DNA of 64,000 nucleotides from the NCBI RefSeq assembly GCF_004634195.1, contig NZ_SKBP01000009.1, positions 1-64,000 on the forward strand, in the 5' to 3' direction. The DNA is from Flavobacterium salilacus subsp. salilacus (GTDB lineage Bacteria; Bacteroidota; Bacteroidia; Flavobacteriales; Flavobacteriaceae). Both the position numbers and the translations under genes were made by a program. Numbering within the stretch: position 1 is the stretch's first letter; every line of letters begins with the position of its first letter. The notes under the pieces are model-generated. The model had not been told where the DNA came from. It ran no database searches and was given only the letters and a program-made list of their open reading frames with translations. Positions 15,591 through 25,971 of this stretch are shown here, one piece after another.

Positions 15591-18500
15591 ATGCCAATAA
15601 TTGATCAATATAGTGCTATTACAGCCCAACAGGAAGCGCTTGTTCCCTCCCCTCGTCTTATAGACGGAAGAACGGAGAAGGACTGGCTCAGCTTTTTATC
15701 GGGGTTTGCCTCACTGGTCAATTTTTATACTAAGGATAATCAACTGTATGGTAACTGGCGCCCATTTTTGCTAAAAGACCCTTTATTTTTAACGGCAACC
15801 ATAGCCGGTACTCCTTTTAAGCGGTTGCATACGCTGTACATCAATACTGTTAAAAATCTAAAAAGCCTGATAGCAAACCCTATGGCGGGCAGTCTTTTTA
15901 ATCAGCTTTTTGACCAGCTTAATGATGTGTTTATGTACATCAAGCAATGGATTGGTTTTATGCAGTCGTCTGATGAAGAATATGCTCTCAAAAATTATAT
16001 TATTCGTGAGTCAACCATAAACATAAGTCCCTACTTTTGGGCACTTAACTCATTACGTCAAAACCTCTACTTATATTCATCCATAGAGGGTATTACCCCT
16101 GTAAATCCATCTCGGTTTCATACTTTATCGGATTATCAGGAACAAGTATGGCGAAAAAACAAAGACAAAATTCCGTATTGGGAGCTTCTTCATTTAAAAC
16201 ATCCCATAACCGAAAATACGCGTCCTGAAATATTGAGTGCCATTACCAATGCAGGTGATGTATTATTTCGCTTTTTTCATACCGTAATTCATCATGCTGA
16301 TGTTGAATTTGAGAAAATAAAAGCCGAAGTAAGCGGTTATCCTGATACGGTATTATTACGCTCTTTTGTAGATTTACTGAAAATCCACCAAAGACAGCTA
16401 AACGACATAAGTCAAAAACACCTTCGGTTTTATTATGACGATATTTTAAAACAAACCCGGCAGGGTGTGCAGCCTGACAGTGCATTTGTATATGCTACAT
16501 TAAGTAAAAAAGATGTGTATGCACTTGCCGAAGGGACTTTATTTAATGCGGGGCTGGATGCGCAAAAACAACCTATACTTTTTGCGGCTACCCAGAATGT
16601 GTCGTTAAACCCCGCAATAATTACAGATGCTTTTACACTGAGTATAGCCCAAAATGGTTTAGGGTTTTATACCCCTTATATTGAGGATATACCTGAACCA
16701 TCGACCATTAAAAAAGACCAAACAGGAAAAATACAGTCATGGCAAACATTTGGAGGTGGCAGTACTGAAACGGCTGTTGAGGGTAATTTCGGCATTGCCT
16801 TTGCCTCGCCCATGCTATTACTAACGGAGGGTAGCAGAACCATAACATTATCATTTAATTTCACCTCGACAACCGACCTTAGACAATTAAAAAATGCCTC
16901 CTACTATTTAAGTACCCAAAAAGACTGGCTGGATGTTACAAAACTTATTGTACTCCCTAATTTTCAGCCTTTCGGCGAAAGCCAACAAGTAATAATTACG
17001 CTGGCAGCTACAGTGCCTGCCATAGAAGGTTTTGCAACCAACCCTGACGGCATTACTGCCGAGTGGCCGCTTGTTAAAATAGTTTTTAATGCTGTTTCGT
17101 CGCCCGCCACACCCCCTGTTTTAAACTCGTTGGGTATAAATGTAGCGGTATCGGGTATAAAAACCTTTCAGCTTTATAACGATTATGGTGCGCTCAGTAC
17201 CAAAAATCCTTACCCGCTTTTTGGTCCTGCGCCTGCATGCAACAGCAGCTTTATTATTGGTAACAGCGAAATACTGAGTAAACCGTTTAACTCGCTGTAT
17301 TTTGAACTGGACTGGGATAAACTCCCTGGTAATTTTGCAGATTATTATGCAGCATACAATACCTATTTTGAGGATTATAAAGAAAAAATAAAGAAAAAAG
17401 TAGGCTTATGGAAACGAATAACAGGCGGAGGGAGTAATGATAATGCAAATGATGATACTATTTTTTCCTATACTAATTATTGTTTCACGGTAAATTTTCA
17501 ATTGTTACAAAATAGTAATTGGAGCAGTATAAGTATGGTTAAAATACAAGATATAACCGTAAATGATAGTAACACTATTACCCCTGCTCCTTATCCTATT
17601 GATTCGGATGCCTCACAACCTGATGATGAACTTATATTATTCAGCACAGATGATACTACCGTAGAGGGGACACTTACAAATAAGAGTTTTTTTGGTTATA
17701 TCGCAACCAATGATACAGAAACAGGTAACCCCGCTATACAGTTAGTGCCGCTTAAATATACCGATATAAGCCGATGGGGATTTATAAAAATGGTATTAAA
17801 TAGTCCTGAGTGCGGGTTTGGGGCTGAATTGTACCCAAAGGTAGTTTCGGATATTGCTTTAAAAAATGCCAAAATACTAATTCATAATGCTGAAAGTTTA
17901 TTTGGAACATCAAAAAAGCCTATCGAACCATCGGCTAATATTCCTTATACTCCAAAATTAGATAGTCTAACAGCCTATTACACCGCCTCTGAAACTTATG
18001 TATTTACTGATACTACTCCACAAGCTGCATTGCAATGCTTTATATACAGTCCTTTCAGTAATTATAAAGTGTATGACCTTTTAAATAACAACGGCTCGGG
18101 TATTGCGCTCTATCCTGCCTATACCGATAAAGGCTATCTGTATATAAAAATGGATAATGTACTGCCACTAAATACGCTTAGCATCTATTTTGAATTATCG
18201 GGCAGTTATGATGGCGAACCCGATACTGAACCAATCAATTATTATTACCTGAGTGCATCGGATTGGAAAACACTGCCCTTGCTTGCCGATAGCACTAACA
18301 ATTTTAGCTGTACGGGTATAATAACCGTGAATATTCCGCAGGATATAAGTAAGGACAGCCCATTGATGCCATCCGGAAGCTACTACATTGCCATTGGGGT
18401 AAACAACCCGTCGCAGTATGCACAAACGATACTTATGGCTGCAAACGGGTTTTGTGTGTCGCGCGCTGACATGACGACCTGGAAAGAGAGTAACCAAGTT

Positions 18501-19244
18501 CCGCAGCTTGCCGCAAATGCCATAACGCAACCACAAACTGCGATACCTGAAATTGCAACTGTTGTACAACCATTCCCCTCTTTTGGGGGTAAAGCAGCCG
18601 AAAATCGCAGAGCCATGAACATTCGGGTAAGCAACCGTATAAAAACAAAGGACAGAGTTATTAGCAATGAGGATTATTTCAGGACTATACAAGAGCAATA
18701 TCCTTTTATTTTTTACAGCAAGCCTGTATATGATACTGACAGTAAAAAACTGGCTGTTTATGTAGTAAAGGCCTATGACAGCCCAACAGATGCTCATGCT
18801 TTTTTACCGCAAATAAACAGTTGCCAGAAAGAAAAAATAGCCGATTATCTGAATGCGCGTGCAGCTGCCTTTTCAATGTGTGAGGTGTATAATTTCAGCT
18901 TTCAGTATGTAAAGGTAAATGCCTCTGTTATTGTTAGCGAAGGGTATGATTCTTTGGGGGTACAAAAAGCAATTACTACTGCTATTGACTTATTTATATC
19001 GCCATGGATTAGCAGCAGCCAACCGCAAATAACAATAGATACAGGCATAACTGATATTGAAATTGCGCGCTGTATATGTAGTGTTGACGGTGTAGTAACA
19101 GCCAACAACATATCATTTGTTACATGGGCTTACGGGAAATATCCGGTAAATACAGACCCTGTTACATCGGTTACTCCGGTAAATGCAATAACGCTGTTAG
19201 TTTCGTGCATGAAACATCAAATTCTAATTAACTCGGCATCATGA
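15591..19244 (+). CDS. Large baseplate J/gp6-like protein (Afp11-like)
   Basis: This 1217-residue baseplate wedge protein has an N-terminal region (PRLIDGRTEKDWLSFLSGFASLVNFYTKDN) common to large CIS wedge proteins, a long central part rich in beta structure, and a C-terminal Baseplate_J-like section (about residues 1010-1210; NIRVSNRIKTKDRVISNEDYFRTIQEQYPFIFYSKPVYD). It is expected to dimerise with the following protein to form the wedge ring around the hub. The stop overlaps the next start by four bases. Assignment to the gp6/Afp11 role rests on gene order and the C-terminal J-like segment. Confidence 0.82.
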   Translation: MPIIDQYSAITAQQEALVPSPRLIDGRTEKDWLSFLSGFASLVNFYTKDNQLYGNWRPFLLKDPLFLTATIAGTPFKRLHTLYINTVKNLKSLIANPMAGSLFNQLFDQLNDVFMYIKQWIGFMQSSDEEYALKNYIIRESTINISPYFWALNSLRQNLYLYSSIEGITPVNPSRFHTLSDYQEQVWRKNKDKIPYWELLHLKHPITENTRPEILSAITNAGDVLFRFFHTVIHHADVEFEKIKAEVSGYPDTVLLRSFVDLLKIHQRQLNDISQKHLRFYYDDILKQTRQGVQPDSAFVYATLSKKDVYALAEGTLFNAGLDAQKQPILFAATQNVSLNPAIITDAFTLSIAQNGLGFYTPYIEDIPEPSTIKKDQTGKIQSWQTFGGGSTETAVEGNFGIAFASPMLLLTEGSRTITLSFNFTSTTDLRQLKNASYYLSTQKDWLDVTKLIVLPNFQPFGESQQVIITLAATVPAIEGFATNPDGITAEWPLVKIVFNAVSSPATPPVLNSLGINVAVSGIKTFQLYNDYGALSTKNPYPLFGPAPACNSSFIIGNSEILSKPFNSLYFELDWDKLPGNFADYYAAYNTYFEDYKEKIKKKVGLWKRITGGGSNDNANDDTIFSYTNYCFTVNFQLLQNSNWSSISMVKIQDITVNDSNTITPAPYPIDSDASQPDDELILFSTDDTTVEGTLTNKSFFGYIATNDTETGNPAIQLVPLKYTDISRWGFIKMVLNSPECGFGAELYPKVVSDIALKNAKILIHNAESLFGTSKKPIEPSANIPYTPKLDSLTAYYTASETYVFTDTTPQAALQCFIYSPFSNYKVYDLLNNNGSGIALYPAYTDKGYLYIKMDNVLPLNTLSIYFELSGSYDGEPDTEPINYYYLSASDWKTLPLLADSTNNFSCTGIITVNIPQDISKDSPLMPSGSYYIAIGVNNPSQYAQTILMAANGFCVSRADMTTWKESNQVPQLAANAITQPQTAIPEIATVVQPFPSFGGKAAENRRAMNIRVSNRIKTKDRVISNEDYFRTIQEQYPFIFYSKPVYDTDSKKLAVYVVKAYDSPTDAHAFLPQINSCQKEKIADYLNARAAAFSMCEVYNFSFQYVKVNASVIVSEGYDSLGVQKAITTAIDLFISPWISSSQPQITIDTGITDIEIARCICSVDGVVTANNISFVTWAYGKYPVNTDPVTSVTPVNAITLLVSCMKHQILINSAS

Positions 19245-21655
19245 GCAAACTTAATTACATAGTAGATTATCCGCTGCCGACCGACAGGAACTTTAAAGCC
19301 CTGAAAGATTTAGGATTGGCTTACATACAGCGGTATGCGGGCACACAATGGACTAACCTTAACGAGAGCGACCCGGGTATTACTATACTGGAGCAGGTGT
19401 GTTATGCCCTTACAGAGTTGGGGTATTGTAATGATTTTCCTGTAGAAGATATTTTAACCCGCCCTAACGGAAAGCTGATGTTGGAGAATCAGTTTTTTAC
19501 TCCCGAAGAAATACTGACTACTGCGCCTGTAACCCCAAACGACTATATAAAGTACTTAATTGACGGGATAGAGCATGTTACTAATGCGGTTATTATTCCT
19601 GTTGCCGATACTCCCTATAAACTAAACTCGTATCAAGTATATTTACAATTTAATGAAAGTGTTTCAGGAAATCATACTACTGTTAATGAGCGGTGTACGG
19701 AAGCTTTTTATTACCTCAACAAGAGCCGAAACATTGGTGAGTTATTTTTAAAGCCTCAAGTTTTAAAGCCGAAGGCTTATACCATTTCAGGATATATAAA
19801 TTTAAACAGCAGTAAAGGTTTAAGCACCATAGTAAAAAATATTCAAAATCATATTCGCCAGGCAATTTTTCCGGATGTCACAACCGAAGGATATACACAA
19901 CTGGATGCCAAAGGTATAGCTATTAACGATATTTTTAATGGTCCTTTATTAAAAACGGGATGGATACCCACCTCAGCATTAGGCAGTAAAACAAATGTAC
20001 TTACTACTATTGCCATAAGTACCATTATTACAGAATGTATAAGTGTGTCATCTGCATTTATTACAAGTTTTGATGATAAAGACGGTGTGCGCTCTCAGGC
20101 AAGCAGTACAAGTTCTGAAATTTTGAATATCAACCTGACTGAATCGTTAAATAGCGGAAACCTCAAGCTATATTATAAAGGAAAAGAATTATCATTGCTT
20201 ACTCCTGAAAGTCAAGACTATAAACTACCTATACCCGATAAAAATATCCTGCCGGGTGCAGGACAACAGGTGCAAACCACAGTTCCTAAAGGCAGGTACA
20301 GAGATATTAACACCTACTATTCCATACAAAATACATTTCCCGAAATATATGCTGTTGGAGAAAATGCAGTACACTATAACACCCCACAGGCACAAATCGC
20401 GCAATCCAGACAGTTAAAGGGATATCTTACTTTATTCGATCAAGTATTGGCAAACCAGTTTTCGCAACTGGCAAATGTGGGCAACCTGTTTTCATTTAAA
20501 AATACTATCACGGGCATTCCTTCGCAGCGGGAAGAATATTATGCCGTGCAGGATGCTTTTCAAAAAATGCATCCTGAATATCCTGTGCCCTACCTGAGTT
20601 TTTCGGCAACCTACTTTTATCAAACGCTGTATGATGTACCGAATATAAGAGCATTATTAAAAGATAATGGGGTATTTAACTTTGGTATCGAACCGGAACG
20701 CCCGAAAGAAAAAGAAGAGAGCAGTTGGCAAGCCTATAAACATGACCCTTATAATGCTTATTCGTGGGGATTGATGCAACTGATGGAGGATGAAGAGGAT
20801 AACTTAGTGCGCAGGAACAGTATATTAGATCATTTACTGGCTCGTCATGGCGAATCGCCCGAAATAATAACAACAATTATAGACAGTACTGTATATTCGG
20901 GCAACTATCTTAAAGATCAGGTAATTTTTAAAAGCCTGTACCTGCAAAACCTCGATTTACTTTCATACAATCGGCAAAAAGGATATAACTATCAGGAAGC
21001 CGATAAAATTTTGTTAGAGATTCCGAACGAAGTTCCTAAAAACTTTGAATATCTGATTTTGGGAGGGTATGTAAATGATTTTATATTCAATTCGGAAAAA
21101 ATTGATGCTTCCGAAAAACTTACCTACCAGGATTTTATCAACTATTCCGGTATAGAGCTAAAAATAAGCCTGCTTTTTGGGTTGAAAATTTTATATAAAA
21201 ACTTTATCGCAAGTTCCATTCATACTATTGCAAATAACGTGTTCAGCAGGATTGCCTTTTGGATGATTACACAACGGTGCGGCTTTATTTTTATCGAATT
21301 GCCGCTGCTTATAAAAAGCCTTTATGATAATGATATAACGAATGAATCAGAAAATATACTCAACAGCAAGTTTAACCCCAACAGCGTATTGCTGTTATTT
21401 CCTGATTTTATCCCTGAATTTACGACGAATGATTTTAATAATCGATTAACACTGTTCCTGCAAAATTCAATTTCGCTGCATGTCGGCTATGAATACTTAA
21501 CAGTTAGTTCGGATTTATTAGAAAAAATTATTCCTCTATTTTCCTACTGGCATAACAGCCTGAGGTATAGTCAAAAACCGATAATAGAAGCACATGAAAC
21601 AGCCAAGTCGCTTTTAAAATTAGTGAACGAACTTAAATCTGATAGTTATGAATAA
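19241..21655 (+). CDS. Baseplate wedge protein (Afp12/gp7-position)
   Basis: This 804-residue protein opens with YPLPTDRNFKALKDLGLAYIQRYAGTQWTNLNESDPGITILEQVCYALTELGYC. The 'SDPGITILE...YALTELGYC' block is typical of CIS baseplate wedge components. The middle contains SRQLKGYLTLFDQVLANQFSQLANVGNLFS, also a family hallmark. It follows the gp6-like gene (4-bp overlap) and precedes the tape-measure gene (8-bp overlap), matching the Afp11-Afp12 pair. No enzyme motif is visible. Confidence 0.82.
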   Translation: MSKLNYIVDYPLPTDRNFKALKDLGLAYIQRYAGTQWTNLNESDPGITILEQVCYALTELGYCNDFPVEDILTRPNGKLMLENQFFTPEEILTTAPVTPNDYIKYLIDGIEHVTNAVIIPVADTPYKLNSYQVYLQFNESVSGNHTTVNERCTEAFYYLNKSRNIGELFLKPQVLKPKAYTISGYINLNSSKGLSTIVKNIQNHIRQAIFPDVTTEGYTQLDAKGIAINDIFNGPLLKTGWIPTSALGSKTNVLTTIAISTIITECISVSSAFITSFDDKDGVRSQASSTSSEILNINLTESLNSGNLKLYYKGKELSLLTPESQDYKLPIPDKNILPGAGQQVQTTVPKGRYRDINTYYSIQNTFPEIYAVGENAVHYNTPQAQIAQSRQLKGYLTLFDQVLANQFSQLANVGNLFSFKNTITGIPSQREEYYAVQDAFQKMHPEYPVPYLSFSATYFYQTLYDVPNIRALLKDNGVFNFGIEPERPKEKEESSWQAYKHDPYNAYSWGLMQLMEDEEDNLVRRNSILDHLLARHGESPEIITTIIDSTVYSGNYLKDQVIFKSLYLQNLDLLSYNRQKGYNYQEADKILLEIPNEVPKNFEYLILGGYVNDFIFNSEKIDASEKLTYQDFINYSGIELKISLLFGLKILYKNFIASSIHTIANNVFSRIAFWMITQRCGFIFIELPLLIKSLYDNDITNESENILNSKFNPNSVLLLFPDFIPEFTTNDFNNRLTLFLQNSISLHVGYEYLTVSSDLLEKIIPLFSYWHNSLRYSQKPIIEAHETAKSLLKLVNELKSDSYE

Positions 21656-24600
21656 AAATCATCTGATATCGCGGTTTAAGTGGCATACTTCTTTTGACAA
21701 TAAGAATAAAGGATTTGAAGTGCAGGAACGTCTTAGCGCATGGAGTCAAAACTTTATGCCCGGTACTATTACAGAGGTTTTTGACAAAATGTGCCCCGGT
21801 GAACAAACATGGAGAATACCGGTACTGGAAGTAGATTTAGGCACTATAAACTTTGACAATATGGAAGCCGAAATGGCTTTACAGTTGCAAATAAAACTAC
21901 AGGAGCTATTAAGCGACATGATATTATATCCTGCAAACAGCAGTACCAAGCTGGATATATACAACGAAAATATGTCTTACCTGCAACTCATAGCTACATT
22001 TTTACAACATGGTTTTCTTCCCTGGACACATAAAGCGGAGGATGGTTCTATTAACCAAATAGTGGCAAACCAGTTACAAAACAATAGGTATGAAACTATA
22101 AAGCAACTGAGAGAGCTGGGAGTTACCCACGAGAACATTAGAAAAAGGATGGCATGGCAGCTTAATGACCAAAATATAGTAACGATAATAGAAGGGCTGG
22201 AACCCAGTTACCATAAAGAAATTATTGACTTTTCGGGCGAGCTTAATAAAATTCAGCAGAAAGAAATAATTGTACAGGCAGATACCCGCGATTTTAAAAA
22301 ACACGTATGGCTTTGGATATTAAATTATCTGCTTACGGAAAACGGAAGTGTTTTTAACAGGCTGGCTTTTGCCAAAAGCAGTATCATGCAAATGGCATCG
22401 CACTATAACATAAGCTATGAGGTGCTGCTCAATTTGATTATGGAAGCCGTAGAAACGGTAGGTAAAAATCACGGTATAAAAACAAGTTTTTTACTGATAC
22501 TTACTATGCTTAAGGAAGAGCGTACCGTAAAAAAACAAACTAAAGTTATATTGTATAAACCCGATACAGATTACTGGACTGTTCTTGAAAAAAACTTAAG
22601 AAACCTCGATGTTATAAAATCAGAGGAAGAATGGAGAGCCTTTAATGATTTATTGATAAAACTGGAAAGAGAGGATAAACAACGACTGAAACAGATAATA
22701 ACTAAAGCTTCTGAAAAAGGTATAAAATGGCAGTTGACAAATAAATACCTGAATGCAACTGCGCTTGAAACCGTATTGGGTTTATATACCGACGCAGCAG
22801 ATGCAACAACGTTAACCCACACCCTGAACCTGATTAAACAGTTTTGCAATGAGTTAAACATACCCATAAGCCCGGAAGAAATAGCCGTGATTGGGCTACA
22901 AATACTCACAAAGCATAAAAATAAAACAATCGGTAAAAAAGAGTTTTTAAATGCTGTACTTATCGAAGTAAGTAAAAAAACACAAACAGATATAAGTATC
23001 CTGCTTTTACAGTTTGTAAGAGCTAAAACATTTACATCCGAACGAAATATATACACCTTACAAACTTACAGGCATATACTCGAATCGCTTTCGGAAAAAG
23101 AAGTAACGCAATACCTTATACAAAGTCAGGAATTAGAAGAAATCGGAGCGCTGATGAGCAACCTGCATTCTGTTAGTGCCATTGATAAAGCCCGTTTTAT
23201 TTCATTGAAAAAAGCGTTAATAGAGAGCATCAACGTCCAACCGGAAAAAATGCTTGAGGTATTACAGACCTATCCAAAACAGGAACAACTATTGGGATGG
23301 ATACCTCAATTACTGAACAATAATACAATGGTAAAGTTAGTGCAAAGCACGAACAAAAAAGCAGCCGATGGTATTACCTCTGTACAACGGATGGCAACCA
23401 TAATAGCTAAAGACAAAAAATATACACTATTAGAGGAAGTAGCAGCAACCCATTTACCTGCCATAGGATTAGAGTTACTCATAACCCAAAAAGCATTTAA
23501 CCCTGTTGCATTTATAACCACGTTATTAAAACGTTTTTATAATGTGTTGCCACAAAATCAGCATCTTGGGTTCATCGGATTAGTACAACGCTTGTACAGA
23601 GAGCGGATAATAACCGAAAGTACGTTACAAACCCTGACAGCAAAGCATATAATTACGGTGACGGAGTCGCCTTTGGAGCAGGTATTGGAATTAATAAACA
23701 TGGCTACTAACCAAAAAACAGCGGTAAGTAAAATACTGACTGATAACTTTAGTAATAATGATATTGCGAAGCTAAGAAAATCAGGAAATAGAGAAGGCGA
23801 AAAAGTAATTAATTATCTATTACAAGGAGGTTCATCTTTGCTCAACAAACTGGTAAAAGAATATACAATTTTATTATCAGGGTATGTAAAAAACAAATCG
23901 GAAAACAGACTCAAAGAAGAGCTTAGAGTGTTGTACTGGAAATGTTTGCTCGACTATAAATCACATAGAAGTAATACAACCGCTTTCATTAATAACTTCA
24001 AGCAAACTATAGCTATACGTTATCCATATAAGGGTACAATACCAAGACTCACATCACGCCAATTTTCATCTAAAACAGGTGAAAAAGGATTGGTTTTGAA
24101 AGATGGTACAATTATATCGCAAGGCATACTCATTCAACTGATTGAAGAAGGGTTACGATTAGGAACAACAACAATAAAACATGAAAATAGGCAATACTAT
24201 TTTGAAGAACTGCTTGAGCTGGCAATACAATGGTTTCCATCTGATGTAAGAAAAGCAATATCAAGCACAGTAATCTCAAAAAAAAGTATTGACTTACTGA
24301 TACAAACAACCGATTTTATACATTTTAATCATTTTATTTTACAGGACAAGACCGGCAAAGCACAAGAAACATTAGAAACCATAATATCGTTATACCAACT
24401 GTTTACATCGATAGTAAACGGGACATTATCTGAAAAAATAACCCGGTTGTACTGGACAGTATCCCGAAAATTTATTACTGATAACAGCCTTTCAAAAAGT
24501 GAACTGGAAAAATTAGTTACTGATACTCTTACGCTGCTTTCGGTAGAAATGACTGATATAAAAGAGCGTATTGCCATCAAAATCAATACAGGAGAAATCT

Positions 24601-25853
24601 CAGTATCGGCAAGTACAAAACAGCTTTTATCGCACCATATTACTATTCCCGTTCTACTTACAAAAAGCAGTTCTATAAAAGTTAATGGTATACTCCTGAA
24701 ATACAAACGAAAAGGGTTGTTATACGACCTTGCTTATAGTATTATCATACACAAACAATTACCTGTAGCGTTGGGTACTGCGAAAACTAAGGAGGTAAAA
24801 ACACTATTGAACGAATTGATAGTACAACATCCTCATGTTTTTATTTCGGTAATAAAGCGGGAACTTATACCTGAAACACAACTGCAATGGCTGAGTGAAA
24901 CAGTAGATTTTAGAGTACTTATAAAATCAATATCCTATTTAAATAATAGTAACAAAAATAACCTGACTATGTTACAGCAACTCTATTACGGGATGGTGAA
25001 TGTAACATTTACAGGCACATCTGTAAAAGCTTTGCAGGAATTGCTTTTCAGGAAGTTAATAAAAGTATGGGCAAGCGGTAACTGGAAAATTATTTCACCC
25101 GGTAACCTCTGGAACGAACTGCTATGGGAGTGCAATATAAAGCTGGGTATAGCCCCTCATATATTTATACAGCAAGTAAGTACAAATCTGTCGTGGTTAC
25201 CCCCTGCCCTTCGCGTATCGTTCAGGCAAGTACAGCAACAATATAATGAAAGCTATACCAAAAAAAGTGAAGCAAAAACGCATACCATAACAAAAACTGC
25301 CACAAACAAACTACCCGAATCAGAAAAAAAATTAAACGATACCGTGAAAGAAATGATACCTGTAAAAAACGCAGGAGTAGTACTCCTTAACAGCTTTATA
25401 CCGATGCTTTTTGAACGCTTAAAGCTAACAGAAAACAAAAGGTTTATTAATAATACAAAACAGGATGAAGCCGTACATTATATACAATACTTAACTACAG
25501 GACTTACTCATACCGAAGAACACTTCCTGCCACTTAACAAAATTTTATGCGGTTTGACACTCGATGAACCTGTATCCGATGGTATTACTGTATCGGATAG
25601 TGATAAAGCTACGATTACAGGTTTACTAAAAGCAGCCATAGGCTATTGGACAAGTATAGGCGAAACTTCGGTTAACGGGTTCAGAGGGAACTGGCTGGTA
25701 CGAGACGGGTTACTCTATGAGCAGGAAGACCGTTGGGAATTAACTGTAGAAAAAAGGGCTTATGACCTGCTGATACACAAATCTCCTTTCTCATTCTCCA
25801 TCATAAAATACCCATGGATGGATAAACCACTTCATGTAAACTGGAACTATTAA
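21648..25853 (+). CDS. Contractile injection system tape measure protein (Afp14-like)
   Basis: This 1401-residue protein starts with the CIS tape-measure signature: LISRFKWHTSFDNKNKGFEVQERLSAWSQNFMPGTITEVFDKMCPGEQTWRIPVLEVDLGTINFDNMEAEM. The rest is highly helical, with many Leu/Ile/Lys/Gln residues. A C-terminal conserved part (FIPMLFERLKL...FLPLNKILCGL, then RDGLLYEQEDRWELTVEKRAYDLLIHKSPFSFSIIKYPWM) is shared by this family. It is thought to set tube length. A 118-bp gap follows, the first real gap in the cluster. Confidence 0.88.
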   Translation: MNKNHLISRFKWHTSFDNKNKGFEVQERLSAWSQNFMPGTITEVFDKMCPGEQTWRIPVLEVDLGTINFDNMEAEMALQLQIKLQELLSDMILYPANSSTKLDIYNENMSYLQLIATFLQHGFLPWTHKAEDGSINQIVANQLQNNRYETIKQLRELGVTHENIRKRMAWQLNDQNIVTIIEGLEPSYHKEIIDFSGELNKIQQKEIIVQADTRDFKKHVWLWILNYLLTENGSVFNRLAFAKSSIMQMASHYNISYEVLLNLIMEAVETVGKNHGIKTSFLLILTMLKEERTVKKQTKVILYKPDTDYWTVLEKNLRNLDVIKSEEEWRAFNDLLIKLEREDKQRLKQIITKASEKGIKWQLTNKYLNATALETVLGLYTDAADATTLTHTLNLIKQFCNELNIPISPEEIAVIGLQILTKHKNKTIGKKEFLNAVLIEVSKKTQTDISILLLQFVRAKTFTSERNIYTLQTYRHILESLSEKEVTQYLIQSQELEEIGALMSNLHSVSAIDKARFISLKKALIESINVQPEKMLEVLQTYPKQEQLLGWIPQLLNNNTMVKLVQSTNKKAADGITSVQRMATIIAKDKKYTLLEEVAATHLPAIGLELLITQKAFNPVAFITTLLKRFYNVLPQNQHLGFIGLVQRLYRERIITESTLQTLTAKHIITVTESPLEQVLELINMATNQKTAVSKILTDNFSNNDIAKLRKSGNREGEKVINYLLQGGSSLLNKLVKEYTILLSGYVKNKSENRLKEELRVLYWKCLLDYKSHRSNTTAFINNFKQTIAIRYPYKGTIPRLTSRQFSSKTGEKGLVLKDGTIISQGILIQLIEEGLRLGTTTIKHENRQYYFEELLELAIQWFPSDVRKAISSTVISKKSIDLLIQTTDFIHFNHFILQDKTGKAQETLETIISLYQLFTSIVNGTLSEKITRLYWTVSRKFITDNSLSKSELEKLVTDTLTLLSVEMTDIKERIAIKINTGEISVSASTKQLLSHHITIPVLLTKSSSIKVNGILLKYKRKGLLYDLAYSIIIHKQLPVALGTAKTKEVKTLLNELIVQHPHVFISVIKRELIPETQLQWLSETVDFRVLIKSISYLNNSNKNNLTMLQQLYYGMVNVTFTGTSVKALQELLFRKLIKVWASGNWKIISPGNLWNELLWECNIKLGIAPHIFIQQVSTNLSWLPPALRVSFRQVQQQYNESYTKKSEAKTHTITKTATNKLPESEKKLNDTVKEMIPVKNAGVVLLNSFIPMLFERLKLTENKRFINNTKQDEAVHYIQYLTTGLTHTEEHFLPLNKILCGLTLDEPVSDGITVSDSDKATITGLLKAAIGYWTSIGETSVNGFRGNWLVRDGLLYEQEDRWELTVEKRAYDLLIHKSPFSFSIIKYPWMDKPLHVNWNY

Positions 25854-25971
25854 AAAATATATAAACGATGCAATTATTAAACCTAAAATACCGATTAGAC
25901 AGTAGTTAACTTCTAGTAATACTACAGCCAATTTTATAAATTAAAAAATTAATCCATAAAAAATTATAATT